Source: Nereocystis luetkeana (taxonomy: Eukaryota > Sar > Phaeophyceae > Laminariales > Laminariaceae). Taken from it: a stretch of 64,000 bases of DNA. The notes beneath the pieces are model-generated. The model searched no databases. It was not told the origin of the DNA and saw only the letters and a program-made list of their open reading frames with translations. Positions 1-11,355 of the stretch are shown one piece after another; the first letter of the stretch is position 1, and every line of letters starts with the position of its first letter. A program made the position numbers and the translations under genes. The stretch spans positions 3,034,001 to 3,098,000 of the forward strand of contig JARUPZ010000021.1 of the NCBI GenBank assembly GCA_031213475.1, read 5' to 3'.

Positions 1-128
1 TGGAACGGACCGGATTCTAACGGGTCGACGCGCCACCATGCACACGCGGTTCTAATTTCTGGGGATCCAGAAGCATTTTTCAGGTTCTTGAAATAAATGA
101 GGAAACTCACTTGATCTTTGAAAAAGCG

Positions 129-335
129 ATATTTCATGGTGGACGTGAGATTTGAACTCACGACCAACGACCCATGTCTTGCCGACGACGTCATTTGTGA
201 AGCTCTTAGTCCGTTGGGCTCGTAAAGGTAAAAGGTTACCCAATCGCCTACACCCAATCTAAGCCTCATAACAATAGGGTAACATATCGATCGATTATAT
301 ATACCCAGCCCAGGGAAATCCTTGTAACACCCCCC
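129..335 (-). repeat. tRNA-derived SINE-like repeat, copy 1
   Basis: Read on the minus strand, this stretch has a Pol III A-box-like segment (GAGCCCAACGGACTAAGAGC) and about 50 nt later a B-box-like segment (GAGTTCAAATCTC). Upstream of these it shares the block GGATT-CCTGGGCTGGGTA-ATCGATCG with copies at 466-603 and 11352-11936. No 5' acceptor strand pairs with the 3' GTCCACC, so it cannot fold as a working tRNA. The call is a tRNA-derived short retroposon, or the head of one. Its 3' limit is unclear because the sequences after the B box are not shared between copies. Confidence 0.5.
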
Positions 336-465
336 CCCCCCCCTCTGACCGGCGTATACGACCGTAGGCTGACCTATACCCGCTTCGTTTCAATAATAAG
401 TACCTGGGGAACCAGGGATGACGTGTCTTCAGGGACCGCACGCGCAAGCGTTTCTATAAAAGAAA

Positions 466-603
466 CGTTCGAAGTGCTGAGATTCGAACCCGTGTGACGA
501 CGTCAAACGTGAAGGTAAAACGTTAAGGTAATATTACCTATTACTGAGCTCTAGGGGTAAAGACCGGTCGATTACCCAGCCCAAGGTAATCCTTATAAAA
601 CGG
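466..603 (-). repeat. tRNA-derived SINE-like repeat, copy 2
   Basis: On the minus strand it reads GGATTACCTTGGGCTGGGTA, then an A-box-like TAGAGCTCAGTAATAGG and a canonical-looking B box GGGTTCGAATCTC about 60 nt later. It also holds the GACGT core seen in copy 1. Intact Pol III-type promoter boxes plus dispersed copies support a SINE. No poly(A) or simple tail is visible after the B box. Confidence 0.5.
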
Positions 604-1543
604 GAGCGACTGTGACCGCAAACAAACGCAAAAGAAAAGCTCATCGCGATATACGGGCAGAAAGTGGTCCACATAAATAAAGAGGCGTCCGTCACAACTC
701 ACAACCAACAAAACAAATGTTGACAAAAAATTGAAAACCAGGGTCTGAAGAGAATGTGTACAAGCATACACGAGATGCGAGTATTTGGTGAACATTGGAT
801 TGAAGATGAGAGTTCCATGTCGCCAGCGAGAAGACGAAACAGGAAACAAAAATGTTGTGGTACTCGTAACGTTGCCCCTTTATGTAGTAATCTACATAGG
901 GTTTCGGAGGAGTTTTTGCATTTCAAATAATATATTATCGTAATCACGTGGAGGTTTTCGCGAGCACGATTGTTTGATAGTATACGAAGTAATATAGCGA
1001 GTTATTGCGATTATATCGTGATGGCAAAACGCGATGTACAACACCGGCGATGTTCTTCAGTCCTCATCATCTGTCAGTGTATTCTACTTCGTACCTGGAA
1101 TTTTGTAAGTGGCACCTAAAAAGGCAGCAATTCGCTGCTGCGCTGATCGCACCACTTTTACTTTCGGGTCGGAATTGCGGTATAACCCAACACGCGCCGG
1201 AACGTGTATGTCCGGAGGTGTTTTTATACTCCGTACCAGGTATATGTTTAGGCACATTTGTATGCAATTCACTGCGGTGTTTGGTTCTCAGGCGTATGGT
1301 CACACGCATACATCACAAAAAACACCTCCGGCGACCCGTATGGGGGACCGGCCTCCAGTAGCCCCTACGGGAGGCAACACGCCTGCCGCTGCCCGATCGT
1401 TTTCGTACTTCAAGTTGCCCCAGAGAACGAGCTACTAAACAGAGAAAACGCAGGTTGTTTTTTGTTGTTGTTGATCTCACGTTCGCCCATTGCCACCATG
1501 CCGTAGGCTATTCTGTAGTCACGGAAAAGCACCAAGGTATTTC
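604..1543. other. No gene recognised
   Basis: Short open frames on both strands resemble no family and overlap one another. The only feature noted is one copy of the octamer TACCAGGT at 1234-1241, a word that recurs through the window. Confidence 0.4.
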
Positions 1544-1638
1544 AACCCTTTAAGAACCGCAGTCCAGCTTTGGGGACAAACTACTTGGAATTTGACTGGT
1601 TAGCCCCCAAAACGGGACTGCGGTTCTAAAAGGGTTAA
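1544..1638. repeat. Palindromic MITE family 1 (GGGACTGCGGTTCTAAAAGGG)
   Basis: An almost complete inverted repeat: the right arm GGGACTGCGGTTCTAAAAGG mirrors a slightly degraded left arm, joined by a loop of about 20 bp. Nine copies occur in the window, all about 85-100 bp. As RNA or single-stranded DNA it would form a long hairpin. No protein is encoded, so it would need enzymes supplied elsewhere. Confidence 0.8.
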
Positions 1639-1654
1639 CAGGGCTGTTCACGGG

Positions 1655-2106
1655 TCGGATCGAAACACGCGGGTCAGGTCGGGTCGGGTAAGGGTAATCC
1701 GACCCTACCCGTGAAAGTTTGAAACCCTCCTGACACGACACCCGACCCGACCCGACCTAACCCGACCCAACCCGAGACCCGACCTAGCCCGACCCGGGAC
1801 CCGACCCGGGACCCGACCCGGGACCCGACCCGTCCCGCCCCGATCCGACACAGTCCGACCTGACACGGTCCGATCCGACCTGACACGGTCCGACCCGCCA
1901 CGGTCCCCGATCCGACACTGTCCGACCCGACACGGTCCGATCCGACACAGTCCGACCCGACACACGGTCCGATCCGACACAGTCCGACCCGACACACGGT
2001 GCGATCCGACCTGACACAGTCCGACCCGCCACGGCCCGACCAAGCCCGACTCTACCCGACCCGATCCGTGAGATTCCAAAAACTTCCTAACCCAGCCCGC
2101 GGGTCG
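1655..2106. repeat. GC-rich minisatellite (CCGACC / GTCCGATCCGACAC)
   Basis: About 450 bp of degenerate CCCGACC and GTCCGA(C/T)CCGACAC units. The left half is mainly 5-15-bp CCCGACC forms and the right half mainly 14-19-bp GTCCGA-type forms. Long open frames on the minus strand (VGSDRVGS-type) are a by-product of the repeat and are not called as genes. Confidence 0.85.
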
Positions 2107-2632
2107 GTTCATGACTCGTGAAAACCCCAGGTATTACGCAGGTAGGAAAACAAAATCAAACAAAAGCCCAGCCGGGGTACCAGGATGACAGCCAAAATAA
2201 ATATCAGGTACGTAGGTGGGTGTAGTTCGGAAGGCAGTATCAATAGTAGAGCCGCCACTTCGCCACGTCGAGAACGGCAGAACAACAACAAAAAAAAATT
2301 TCCAACTCATGAGACGAAAGCCACGAAGCAGCTCGAAGTCTTCATTCACTTCACTCCATGTCGAGGTGTTTGCTGCTCAAAACCAGAGAACACCTAATCC
2401 ACCCCGTGAATATGTGAGGTAGTATATACCTGGTCCAGTAGTATTATCGCTGTCTTTTCATTCTCCGCACCCTGACAAGGTAACAAAAAAACGTGTTACA
2501 AAAACGCCTCTTAGTCGTGAAAGAAAAGAAAAAAAAAAGAAGAAGGAAAAAACCCATCCGATCGCAACCACCCCGATGCGTCTTACATAGCACAGGCCAA
2601 CAACCTACCGTCTAGAAAGGATCCTCCAAATA
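2107..2632. other. No gene recognised
   Basis: No convincing coding sequence, RNA gene or repeat. There is an A/G-rich tract at about 2520-2550. Confidence 0.35.
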
Positions 2633-2635
2633 GAA

Positions 2636-2821
2636 GACTGCGGTTTCACCGCTTGGCTGACGGCCCCCTCACACTAAAACTAGCATAACAAGGCCAGCAA
2701 AGGCCTTGACGTGATCAATATCGTCAGAGATGCCAGGAGACCGCGGTTTGACCCCCTGACCGACGGCCCCCTCCACACTAAAATCAGCATAGTAACTTCA
2801 AAAGAGGCCTTGACGCGTCCA
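2636..2821 (+). repeat. Dispersed repeat, two tandem diverged copies
   Basis: Two copies of about 85 bp (2636-2720 and 2735-2821) share CCGCTTGGCTGACGGCCCCC, then CACACTAAAA(C/T)-AGCATA and end in AGGCCTTGACG. A third copy lies inverted inside intron 3 of the uL15m gene (about 6967-7062). Origin unknown. Confidence 0.6.
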
Positions 2822-2823
2822 AA

Positions 2824-3299
2824 AAGACTAACCGGTCTCCCTACATATTGACAGTAACTCTTGGCGTCTACAACTATAGCGCTCTGTCGTGGGAAGGGTG
2901 CTAACATCCTCTCTTTTCAACACGTTTCGTTGCATTTTCCCAACTAACACGGGACGACAACAATCAGCATCGCCCATCATCCCCACACCCACCCATCCCC
3001 TTTCCCCTCGATCTTCACGACGCACGTCTCCCCACATCCATCCACCCCCCTTTCCCCCTCCTCGATCCTGACGACGCCTGTTTTTGGCGGGATCAGACTT
3101 CCGGCATGGCAGGCCTCGGCTCGGTGGTGGCGGCGCCGAAGAGCTTGAGGTTTCGCATCTGAACCTGTGCGGTGTAGGAGAGTTGGCGGAAGGGCATCGT
3201 TGGCAAGGTCAAGCGAGCGTCACAAGCGCGAAGCATGTCACAGAAATAAGGAGGTAAGGAGGCATGCAGCAAGGGTGGGAAGGAGAAGGGGGGGGGGGG
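2824..3299. other. No gene recognised; pyrimidine-rich
   Basis: C/T-rich blocks at about 2970-3065. An 18-bp G run near 3285 marks the edge of the next repeat. Confidence 0.35.
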
Positions 3300-3541
3300 G
3301 GGGTGGGGGTGTACTCGATAGGAGAGATGTACTCGATCTCATGCACGGCCGTAGTCGTATGACCATAGACCCTCGCATCCCTACCATGCCTGGACGGAGC
3401 ACGTCGGGTTTTCACCGACCAGGCAGACATTGCTTGCACCAAGCGCGAAGCGCCGTGAGGTGTCCGGCGAGTCGCATGAAGCGTGAGGTGCATCCTACTA
3501 AGAAAACAGCTTCAATGAGTTAATTAAATTTTCGGTGTAGC
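3300..3541 (-). repeat. Dispersed repeat R, inverted copy
   Basis: About 240 bp that reappears in opposite orientation at 28365-28632 and 52179-52446. Shared landmarks are GTGTACTCGATAGG, ACCATAGACCCTCGCATCCC, GCGAAGCGC and the terminal TTAATTAA(A)TTT-CGGTGTAG. A poly-G/C run adjoins one end in each copy. The copy at 28.4 kb interrupts an older duplicated segment, so R is mobile. No terminal inverted repeats are obvious. Confidence 0.65.
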
Positions 3542-4380
3542 CACTTCCAGAGACAGCAATGGGTTAGGGTTAGTTCTATATAACTGCCTCTTGGGTGATA
3601 CGATCAATTCCCTTGTGCGGACAAAAGGTTGTTTACCTCGCACAACTGATCTAGCTCGACGACCAGCTGTGGGCGACCGCCAAAAAAACAATACAAGAAA
3701 AAACGGTACCCTGATTGTTTAGCTCACGTAGTGAGCGGCATGTTTTCCAGTGTCGTTGTCAACCGACGCCAACCTAACCTATATAGATATACGAGTATAA
3801 CGGGGAGGAAGGGGGGGGTGTACTCGATAGGAGATATGTACTCGAGGGATGAAAGGAGGGAGAGAGAGAAGGCGAGGGAGGGGCAGGCGGAGGGGGAGCG
3901 AGACGAAGAGAGAAGTATATACCAGGTACCGTACACATATATGCGGTAGCCAGAGAGAGGGACACCGAGAGAGGCGGGGCGGGGCCGGGTGGGGGAAGCA
4001 AAGAGGGGTACACAAAACAGAGATACAGCTGGACACGGAAAAACGAAAGAGAAAGGGGTCGAGAGAGTGCGTGGCCATGGTTGACCTCGCGTCTACTGCA
4101 CCATGCGGGATCAGCTCTAGCTCGCGGCACGTCTCGACATCATGCAAGCTACCCCCCTGCACACAGCCCCCGCCCAGCTATGCGAACCGAGGCACACTAT
4201 CGCGGCACTATCGTCGGTACTGCGTGGGCCCTTCCCGTCCTTCTCAAGCAAAAGGTTGTGCTGTCGCATATCAACAGGTGTTGGGGGAGTTCATGTGCAC
4301 AGATCGCAAGCAGACACGCTTGGCCTGCCTCATAAAACGCCGCCACGTCGGGTATCGCAAATAGTATTATAGCCTCGGGA
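3542..4380. other. No gene recognised; R-repeat fragment and purine-rich tract
   Basis: A short fragment of repeat R (GTGTACTCGATAGGAGA) occurs near 3817-3845. It is followed by a strongly purine-biased stretch to about 4060. The open frames across it are driven by composition. Confidence 0.35.
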
Positions 4381-4382
4381 AT

Positions 4383-4826
4383 GATGCCAGTCGGAGGTTT
4401 TCGGGCCCAAACGTACCCCCCCCTCTCCTACGGCGCTGTAGAGGCAATGCCCGCGAGTACTTTCTTAGTCCTTCAGATGAGGACGTCCCGTCAGTCACAT
4501 GTTTTCGGGCCTCATCATATGCCCCCTCCCTCCCCCCGCACTGTAGAGGCAAGACCCGCAAGTACTTTCTGAGTTCCTCAGTTCAGCTCCGGCAGTCGCA
4601 TGCTCTCCGGCCGAAGCGTACCCCCCCCACACACACCGCACCATAGAGGCAAGGCCCGCAAGTACTTCCTTAGTTCCTCAGTTCAGATCCGTCAGTCAGA
4701 TGTTTTCGGGCCTAAACGTAACCCCCCCCCTATCGCACTGTAAAGGCATGATCCGCAAACACATTATTATTTCCCCCGTAGGGGAGCCCCGCCAGTCACA
4801 TGCACGCCGGCCGAAGAGTAACCCTG
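4383..4826. repeat. Tandem repeat, period about 105-115 bp, about 4 copies
   Basis: Each unit has the order CAGTC(A/G)-CATG-TTTTCGGGCC, then a C-run, then a GCACTGTAGAGGCAA-type core and CCGCAAGTACTTTC, then TTAGTTCCTCAG. Units start near 4390, 4490, 4590 and 4690, with a degraded last unit. The C-run length differs from unit to unit. Confidence 0.75.
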
Positions 4827-5642
4827 TCAACATACGGCCGTTACTATCGAAAAGTGATTAGTCGCAGGTGAATCTCTGATTTCCCTGATATATTCTCCCA
4901 AAAAAAGAAGAACGTTCGTGAACAGAGTTCCTGATTGTTTGCCCTCTGTTAAACTTCCTGACTCAGGGAACTATTACCTACCTCCTCCGTTTCCTCTTTC
5001 TTCTCTTTGAAACCGTTTTTCAACAAAAAGATGAAAACTTCAAAGTAGGAAAATACTTTGTTCGACATAACGGCCTCCGTAATGTTGATACGCGTGAGTT
5101 TTGCCAAAACGTCAACAGAGGCAAAAGATGTCAAGAGACGGTCAGTCAAGGGCAAACGTGCATCGGTCTAGGGTGTAAATCCGAGTGTTCCACACTAAAA
5201 CCTAAAAGTTTGGCGTCCGTCAAGGCTAATAGACGGGAAAAAGCCGTCCGTCAAGGGGTTAAAGTGCCGTCTCCTGACATCTTTGAATATAAGCAGCACG
5301 TCTCCCGCCGCGCCTTCCAACCACCACCGCACTAAGAAACACCAGGTACCACAAGGTAGTTGTGTTGCTCAAGTGTGTTCCTCAAAAGTTGATCTCGACG
5401 AGAAGCTCGCAAAGCGTCACGAGCCCCTCCCCCGGTACGCGTACACGAGTTGAAGTTATTGTCGAATCAGCACCCCTCGCCACAAACGATGGTATGGCTA
5501 AAGAAGGCTGATAGACCTTGGCCCAGCTTCGTCAAAAGCCTCGAGATATACTCAACATTGAACACTACGTATGATACGTAACCGTTGACCCTGACCCCAA
5601 TCACCCCGGAAGTTTCTCGGAAAATGCAATGGAGAGGAGACT
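4827..5642. other. No gene recognised; 3' flank of uL15m
   Basis: This stretch lies just downstream of the last uL15m exon and may hold its 3' UTR. An imperfect inverted pair (GGCCCAGCTT near 5520 and AAGCTGGGCC near 5682) spans the gene's end. No coding sequence recognised. Confidence 0.3.
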
Positions 5643-8600
5643 TTACTGTGGCCTGCTCGTATCAACCATGTTGTCCAAGCTGGGCCAGGTTCTCAACAGT
5701 ACTCTGGCATGACTACCTATACATGTAGGCAAGGAGTTTGATAGGATGGCAAGGCGTGGTAGGTAATCATGTATGAATACCTCGGGCGCCAGGTAGCCCC
5801 GTCGGCCGTGGTCCAGGAAAACCGGCATCAGGCGCGGGGGTGGGCGTGCCCTCCTCGGCAGCTGCTCGAACTTCTCGGGCTTCAGCTGCGACGGGGCGAG
5901 AAAGACGGGACGAGAAAGACGGGACGAGAAAGACGGGACGAAACAACACAGGACGAGACAAAATGGGACGAAACAAAACGGGACGAAACAAGACGGGATG
6001 GAATCAGACGGGGAAGAGAAGAGATAAGACGGAATGACATGAGACAGGACGGGATGGGATCAGACGGGACGAGACAAGACGGAACGGAACGAGATGGGAA
6101 GAGAACAGACTAGACGGGACGGGATTAAACGGCAACATAGGATACGGGAAGATAATATCAGAGTTGCACTCGGCGACTTTCTTGGTCCAACGCGACACGT
6201 TCCTTGGCGCAACGCCAGCCTAGCACGACACAATGAGCTCGACGGGGAAGGCAGCCACTCCGCTGGCGCAACGCCAGCCTAGCACGAAATAAGGAGCTCG
6301 ACGGGGGAGGCGGTCACTCCGCTCTTCATCTCTACACCTATCCTAAGGCCGTCACACGGACAAACATACTAAGTAGGCGCGGCTACGTAGCAAACCCGTC
6401 TGACAAATCAAATCAACCAGCGGTAGACCGGTAGGACTCAAAAGTCCCCCCCCTCCCCCTCCCTCCGGTTCTCCCCCCAACCCCCCCCCCCCTCCAACCT
6501 CGACCCCGATCCACTCCACCCTTCACAAAGGCACCCATCCCCGCTACCCACAGCCTCGTCATCTATGCCGCCCAACCAGCTCGCCCCCCCACCAGCGAGG
6601 TAAAATATTACAACGGAACATACGACACGTTCTACGATAGAGTTGGCACATTTCGGCTAAAATAATTTCTGAATGACGGGGTTCCTTAACCCAAACTCGT
6701 CCGAATGCCAATCTTGCTCCGAAAAACGACGCTTTTGCCATGGGAGAATTCGTCGGGATGCAACTTGAATTTTGCTGAAATTTCGGGTGAGGTGTGGAGC
6801 TCCTCAAGTGAGGAGCCTCAGCAAAATTGGGGTGAATGTCTATCGTAGAACGCCTTATACGTCGTAATCATAGCCAAATATGTAGTGTTAACTGTGGGGG
6901 ATACACGGTTTTTGGGTCCCTCGTGGGTTCTGATTCTCACTACGTATGCCCCCCTCGAAATAATAGACCGGCCTTTTTGGACCGTCAAGGCCTATTTCGG
7001 CCTTATTATACTGGTTTCAGTGTAGGGGGCGGTCAGCCAAGGGAATCAAACCGCGGTGATTTACAGAGCATCTCTGCTAACCAGTGCCGGCATTTTCGGG
7101 CGTGTCGAGACAAATTTTGGCAACAACGAAAAAAAAATATGTCAGCGTACCCAGTGTAGGAGGGCGGGCGGTCACAAGCGCCAAAAATCGCGGCCATCAA
7201 GTCTACTGTAATCAAAAACCGGAAAGGTTTACAAAAAAAACTAGAACATGCCCTGCTCACCAATGCCCGTAGCGCCAAACGGTTGAAGTGGGCGCAGGTC
7301 ACCGTGCCCCCCTGCGCCTCCACCGCGTCTATCGCCCCGGCCGAGGCACGGCTAACCTCCAAGTGGAGGGCTGGCAAGGACCTCGCTCCCTTGGTGGCCG
7401 CCGCCGCCGCCACCGCCGCGTCGCCCGAAGGCCCGTCCGCTCTCTCAGCCTCCTCCGCGGCCTTGACGGCGTCGGCCGGCACGCGGCGGGGGCTCTTGTG
7501 GCCATGGGTAGAGTTCTTAATAGCCCCCGCGACCAGCCGCACTCCAAACTTGATGTCCTGTACGACCCCAGAGTCCTGTTGTATATCGAGTAGCACGCGT
7601 TTTTTTAGTGTACAGTAGCTTTAAAATAAATGATGAGAAGTTGCATGACAACAGGTATGTATTATACGTCATCCTCCACGAAAACTCGGTCGACAGTCAG
7701 CCTTGCAAAGCCTTGCAAGCTGTAGCTGCGCGATACGTCGGCCGCGTATCTTCTACGTTGCTCGTGAAGGAAATACCTGGTATATATATACCAGTATCTA
7801 CAGTATATACATACCATACTCGTACGTATGTATATCTTTATACACAAGAGGTCCCTCTATAATGCCGGCTAAATAATGCCTGTGCCCGATACATGCCGGT
7901 GAAATCGCTTGACACCGAAAGGATCAACCAGTGTGGCAGTGTGGGGAATAACGCCAGTGCCTGCCATAGTGCCGGTGTATTGGTTAGGCACATACCGGCA
8001 CTACCGGCCTTTTAGAGGGATCACTACTACTGTAGGACGGTTACACCCTAAAGTCCTAACCCCGACCGCTGGGGAAATTCCTCATAGGCTTTCACTGCAG
8101 ACTATCAGGCACTCTGTCGTAGTTGGGCCACGGAGTCAACAACACTGTGCGGGGGTGCAATGTGTTAGTTGCTTGCGGGGGAGGGCGGGGGGAGGGGGTG
8201 GACCCGCAGGTACCAGCCCACATTGTTGTACGGCACCATGATCAACAAGAATAACACCACCGCCAACCGGCGACACCATCACCGCCACAACAGCAACACC
8301 AACAACGGCATCGACGACGAAAAGCAGTAACACCGACAACAACACCACACCAGCATTGACAACACCTGCTACCGACGCAAACATCAACATTTACATCAAC
8401 ATCTAATGCTACAACCAGCAGCACCAGCAGCAGACAGCACCAACAACTACCACCAGCACCAGCACCAGCAACAACATCAACAACAGCAAAAACAAACCCC
8501 GAAAGGACGCTAACGCTAGCGGTACAATGCGATGAGCACGACAACACACTACATACACCTGCAGGTCCTTCATCGAGATGAGGCCGTCCTTTGGTCGGAG

Positions 8601-10484
8601 ACGGCCCATGGCGAGGAACATGTACAGGCGGTCCACAGACACGGTTTCGAACGACTCGTCCACCCTAACAGTAGCGTGGACACGAGCGTGGCAGAAAGCA
8701 CCGACACGCGGGTCAGGGCAGGGCAACGAACGGGACATCGCGGCACATGCCAGGTGTAGGCGGGATGTTATCTGTTGTTTATTGGTTCTCACATTAACTC
8801 ATCGCCAAAAAACCGAGTCCGTGGTCACAGAACAGCTATACCCCAATCACTCTGGAGTGGAAGAAAGTCTTACGTACCAGGAAAAAATAAAGCAAGCAAT
8901 AGAACAGAAGTGACGGAGGCAAATCGCATTGTACACCTCCAAGACAGAATAATTGAAGTTAAAAAGAGCGTGCGTATGCACGCCGGACCGCGCTTGCAAC
9001 ACATGATGTACCAGTTCCCGTAAAACGGCCGCTAAAGCATGCACGTGGGTGTTTCTGCGCATAACTCGGCAGCGAAGGCCTCCTTCCGCCTCACGTACTC
9101 CTTTTATACGTACTGATGCCGTGCGAAAACTTTGGAGCATCGATGACAGCAAGCAAGCAGCAGTGCCTGCTGCTGCTGCTGTTTGTGCCAGAAGCAGAAA
9201 TAAACAATACGAGTAGCATCTACGTGGTCCCCGTGAGCTGTCCCCCCCCCCGTTTTTTAGGTACGACTGTAGACACCTACGAGGTCCGTATCACCTGTGC
9301 TCTTGATCTCGTGTGAACGTTCTTCTTGCAGCTTTTCTCAGCACCCCGCGCGAACGGTGGGCGTCGCCCAAGAAGCCTAAAAGCGCTAATCTACACCATG
9401 ATTCGAGTGACTCCAAGTACTGGTGTACCTCGTCTCTTGGGAGCTTGTTACACATGTCGGGCAGATCGTCTGCAGAGAGATCATCTACAAATATATAATC
9501 TACAGATACGTAACTACAGTAGTTCCTAACCTATCGTTACAAGAAGTTGTGCAGGATCGGTATACTACAGGTTAGAGTAGTACAACGTCTAACCCAGGAA
9601 GTAAGAGCTACGAGATCATGCAGATTTTACGGCTTCCACCGGGCATTAGGAGCTCGATCATACAATCAGGGATCCATCAGCTCGGAAGGATCTAGGTCAT
9701 TAACTGGGAATCGATGATTGGTCCAATGCAACGTGTAACAACAGCAGTGCTCGGTTTTTACTTTCACGTTTATTACCTTTCTCATTGCATCAAGAATGTT
9801 CGTATATATCATGATCACGCGCAAATCACGAAGCGATGAGCAAGCGGAAACAGCACCCCGTCACGTACGGTTGTAGGAGCAGCTTCGGGCGCGGGAGCTT
9901 TGTCGCTACACGGACCCGAAGTGCCACCCGCAATGCGCCACGAGTATATAACCCTTGCACAACACACCCCGGTAGGAAGAAAAGGCTAAAGCTTCATGCC
10001 CAGCTCTTCGTGTCAACCGAACAAGCACGGGCATTTGTCTCGCGTACAGCAAGCAGTATTTAGGAGTAAGACGTGCTCCTGTGCGCTCCATATACCATGA
10101 TACCAGCGCACTGAAAACAACATACCAGGGTATTAAATGGGCATTTCTGATCCGTACGTACCCATTTTTAAAGCCACGCTTGGGGATCCTTCGGTGGAAG
10201 GGGGTCTGTCCGCCCTCGAACCCAAGCCTCTTGGCGCCCTTTCGCGCCTTGGAACCCTTGTGGCCCTTGCCGCAAGTCTTTCCTGTGCCGGAACCGATAC
10301 CCCTGCCCACACGTTTCCTGTCTCGAGTGGCACCCTCGTTGGGGCCTATATTATTCAGTCTCAACGGGAGCTCGAATGGCGACGCAGTGGAAGCAGCAGC
10401 TGCAGCACCAAACCTGCGGATAGGTGCTACTGCTGACACTGCCGTTGCTGCTAGAGCTGACGCACAGCGAGCAAGTGCCGCCAT
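5643..10484 (-). CDS. Mitochondrial ribosomal protein uL15 (MRPL15-like), four exons
   Basis: The gene encodes a large-subunit protein of the mitochondrial ribosome. Exons on the minus strand are 10484-10162, 8664-8559, 7575-7261 and 5885 to 5781 or 5643. Exon 1 begins with an Ala/Arg-rich likely transit peptide (about 35 residues), then the uL15 signature [18 protein letters not shown] and [19 protein letters not shown]. Exon 2 gives [18 protein letters not shown]. Exon 3 gives [17 protein letters not shown] and [20 protein letters not shown], ending FNRLALRAL. Exon 4 gives [19 protein letters not shown] and GRRGYLAPE. Introns start GTACGT, GTGTAT and GTGAGC and end in TTAG, ACAG and GCAG, and the reading phase carries through each junction. 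The C-terminus is uncertain: the last exon either reads to the TAA at 5643 or leaves at a weak GTATTC donor near 5780. The introns hold repeats listed separately. Confidence 0.88.
5886..6140. repeat. Minisatellite (ACGGGACGARA) in uL15m intron 3
   Basis: Degenerate 10-12-bp units of GACGGGACGAGAAA type start immediately beside the exon 4 acceptor (5886). The pyrimidine-rich strand of the array therefore supplies the acceptor's upstream tract. Confidence 0.75.
6205..6323. repeat. 60-bp tandem duplication in uL15m intron 3
   Basis: Two 60-bp units start at 6205 and 6265. Both open with GGCGCAACGCCAGCCTAGCA and end in CACTCCGCT, with a handful of differences between them. Confidence 0.8.
6628..6852. 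mobile_element. MITE family 3 in uL15m intron 3
   Basis: A 225-bp element with ends CGTTCTACGATAGA and TCTATCGTAGAACG, an exact 14-bp terminal inverted repeat. Diverged relatives lie at about 37729-37960 and 61584-61816. The interior shares GACGGGG-TTAACCCAAA-TCGTC and TTTCGGGTGAGGT. It has no coding capacity and is likely a non-autonomous DNA transposon. Confidence 0.75.
6967..7062 (-). repeat. Dispersed repeat, inverted copy of the 2.6-kb repeat
   Basis: On the minus strand it reads ACCGCGGTTTGATTCCCTTG, then GCTGACCGCCCCCTACACTG and ends GGCCTTGACGGTCC. This matches the two units at 2636-2821. It lies in uL15m intron 3. Confidence 0.6.
8240..8500. repeat. Cryptic CAA/CAC/CAG trinucleotide repeat in uL15m intron 2
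   Basis: Interspersed ACC, AAC, CAG and CAT triplets run for about 260 bp and end about 60 bp from the exon 2 donor. The open frames on both strands here come from composition. Confidence 0.7.
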
Positions 10485-11088
10485 CTCTAGTAGAATGCGT
10501 CGTCAACGTCGACTTCTGGCCTGCTGAGAGCCGGTGCGCGATGAGCGACGAGCTACAAGCTACGAGCGATTACTATGAGAAGGGTTTCCACATAAAATGT
10601 TGGCGGTACCCAGATTTATACGTTTCATTTTAGGTTCCATTCGGGTGTTTTTTGTTGTTGTTCGGTGCTCGGTTCGACGGCGCGTCGGCGCGCAAGCGTG
10701 ACTTCAAATTTAGTGTAACACCCGTAACCGCGAGACTTAAAAAAGAGTCGTTAACCATAAGATGCTTCCTTCATCCCCAGCAGAGTAAGCAGATTTAAAT
10801 CTACGTGCCGTGCGCAGCAAATGTAACATTCGTTGCCGACGACATCTATATATATATATATGTTGGGGTTGCCTCCGAAAACAGCAGTGCCGATCAATTC
10901 GTGAAAAAGATCTTTTCGGCAATCTTGGCGAAAAGAGGTAATCTCAATCTCGATCTCAATCTTGATCTTCAGCGCGCCAAATTTCAAGATCTTTTGATGT
11001 TTTACACTCACTCGTGGTTCCTGGATATTCTACAACATGTATGTATGCTGAAAAATGCACCAGTTCGCAATAATAACATAGACCACTA
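10485..11088. other. Upstream flank of uL15m; no gene recognised
   Basis: The uL15m start codon is at 10484, so its promoter and 5' UTR should lie here. No clear TATA box or initiator can be singled out. A (TA)n tract is at about 10848-10860. Confidence 0.3.
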
Positions 11089-11097
11089 CTATTAATA

Positions 11098-11351
<254 letters not shown>

Positions 11352-11355
<4 letters not shown>

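Noticed and set aside
129-228. Functional tRNA gene
   Set aside because: The T arm looks good, but no 5' acceptor strand pairs with the 3' end and no proper anticodon arm forms.
1674-2112. Gly/Val/Arg-rich proteins on the minus strand
   Set aside because: They are translations of the CCCGACC minisatellite.
3849-4364. 171-codon Arg/Glu-rich protein
   Set aside because: A product of purine-rich composition, with no recognisable domain.
7033-7260. Read-through C-terminus for uL15m after exon 3
   Set aside because: A GTGAGC donor follows ALRAL, and [17 protein letters not shown], the expected continuation, lies in phase behind a GCAG acceptor at 5885.
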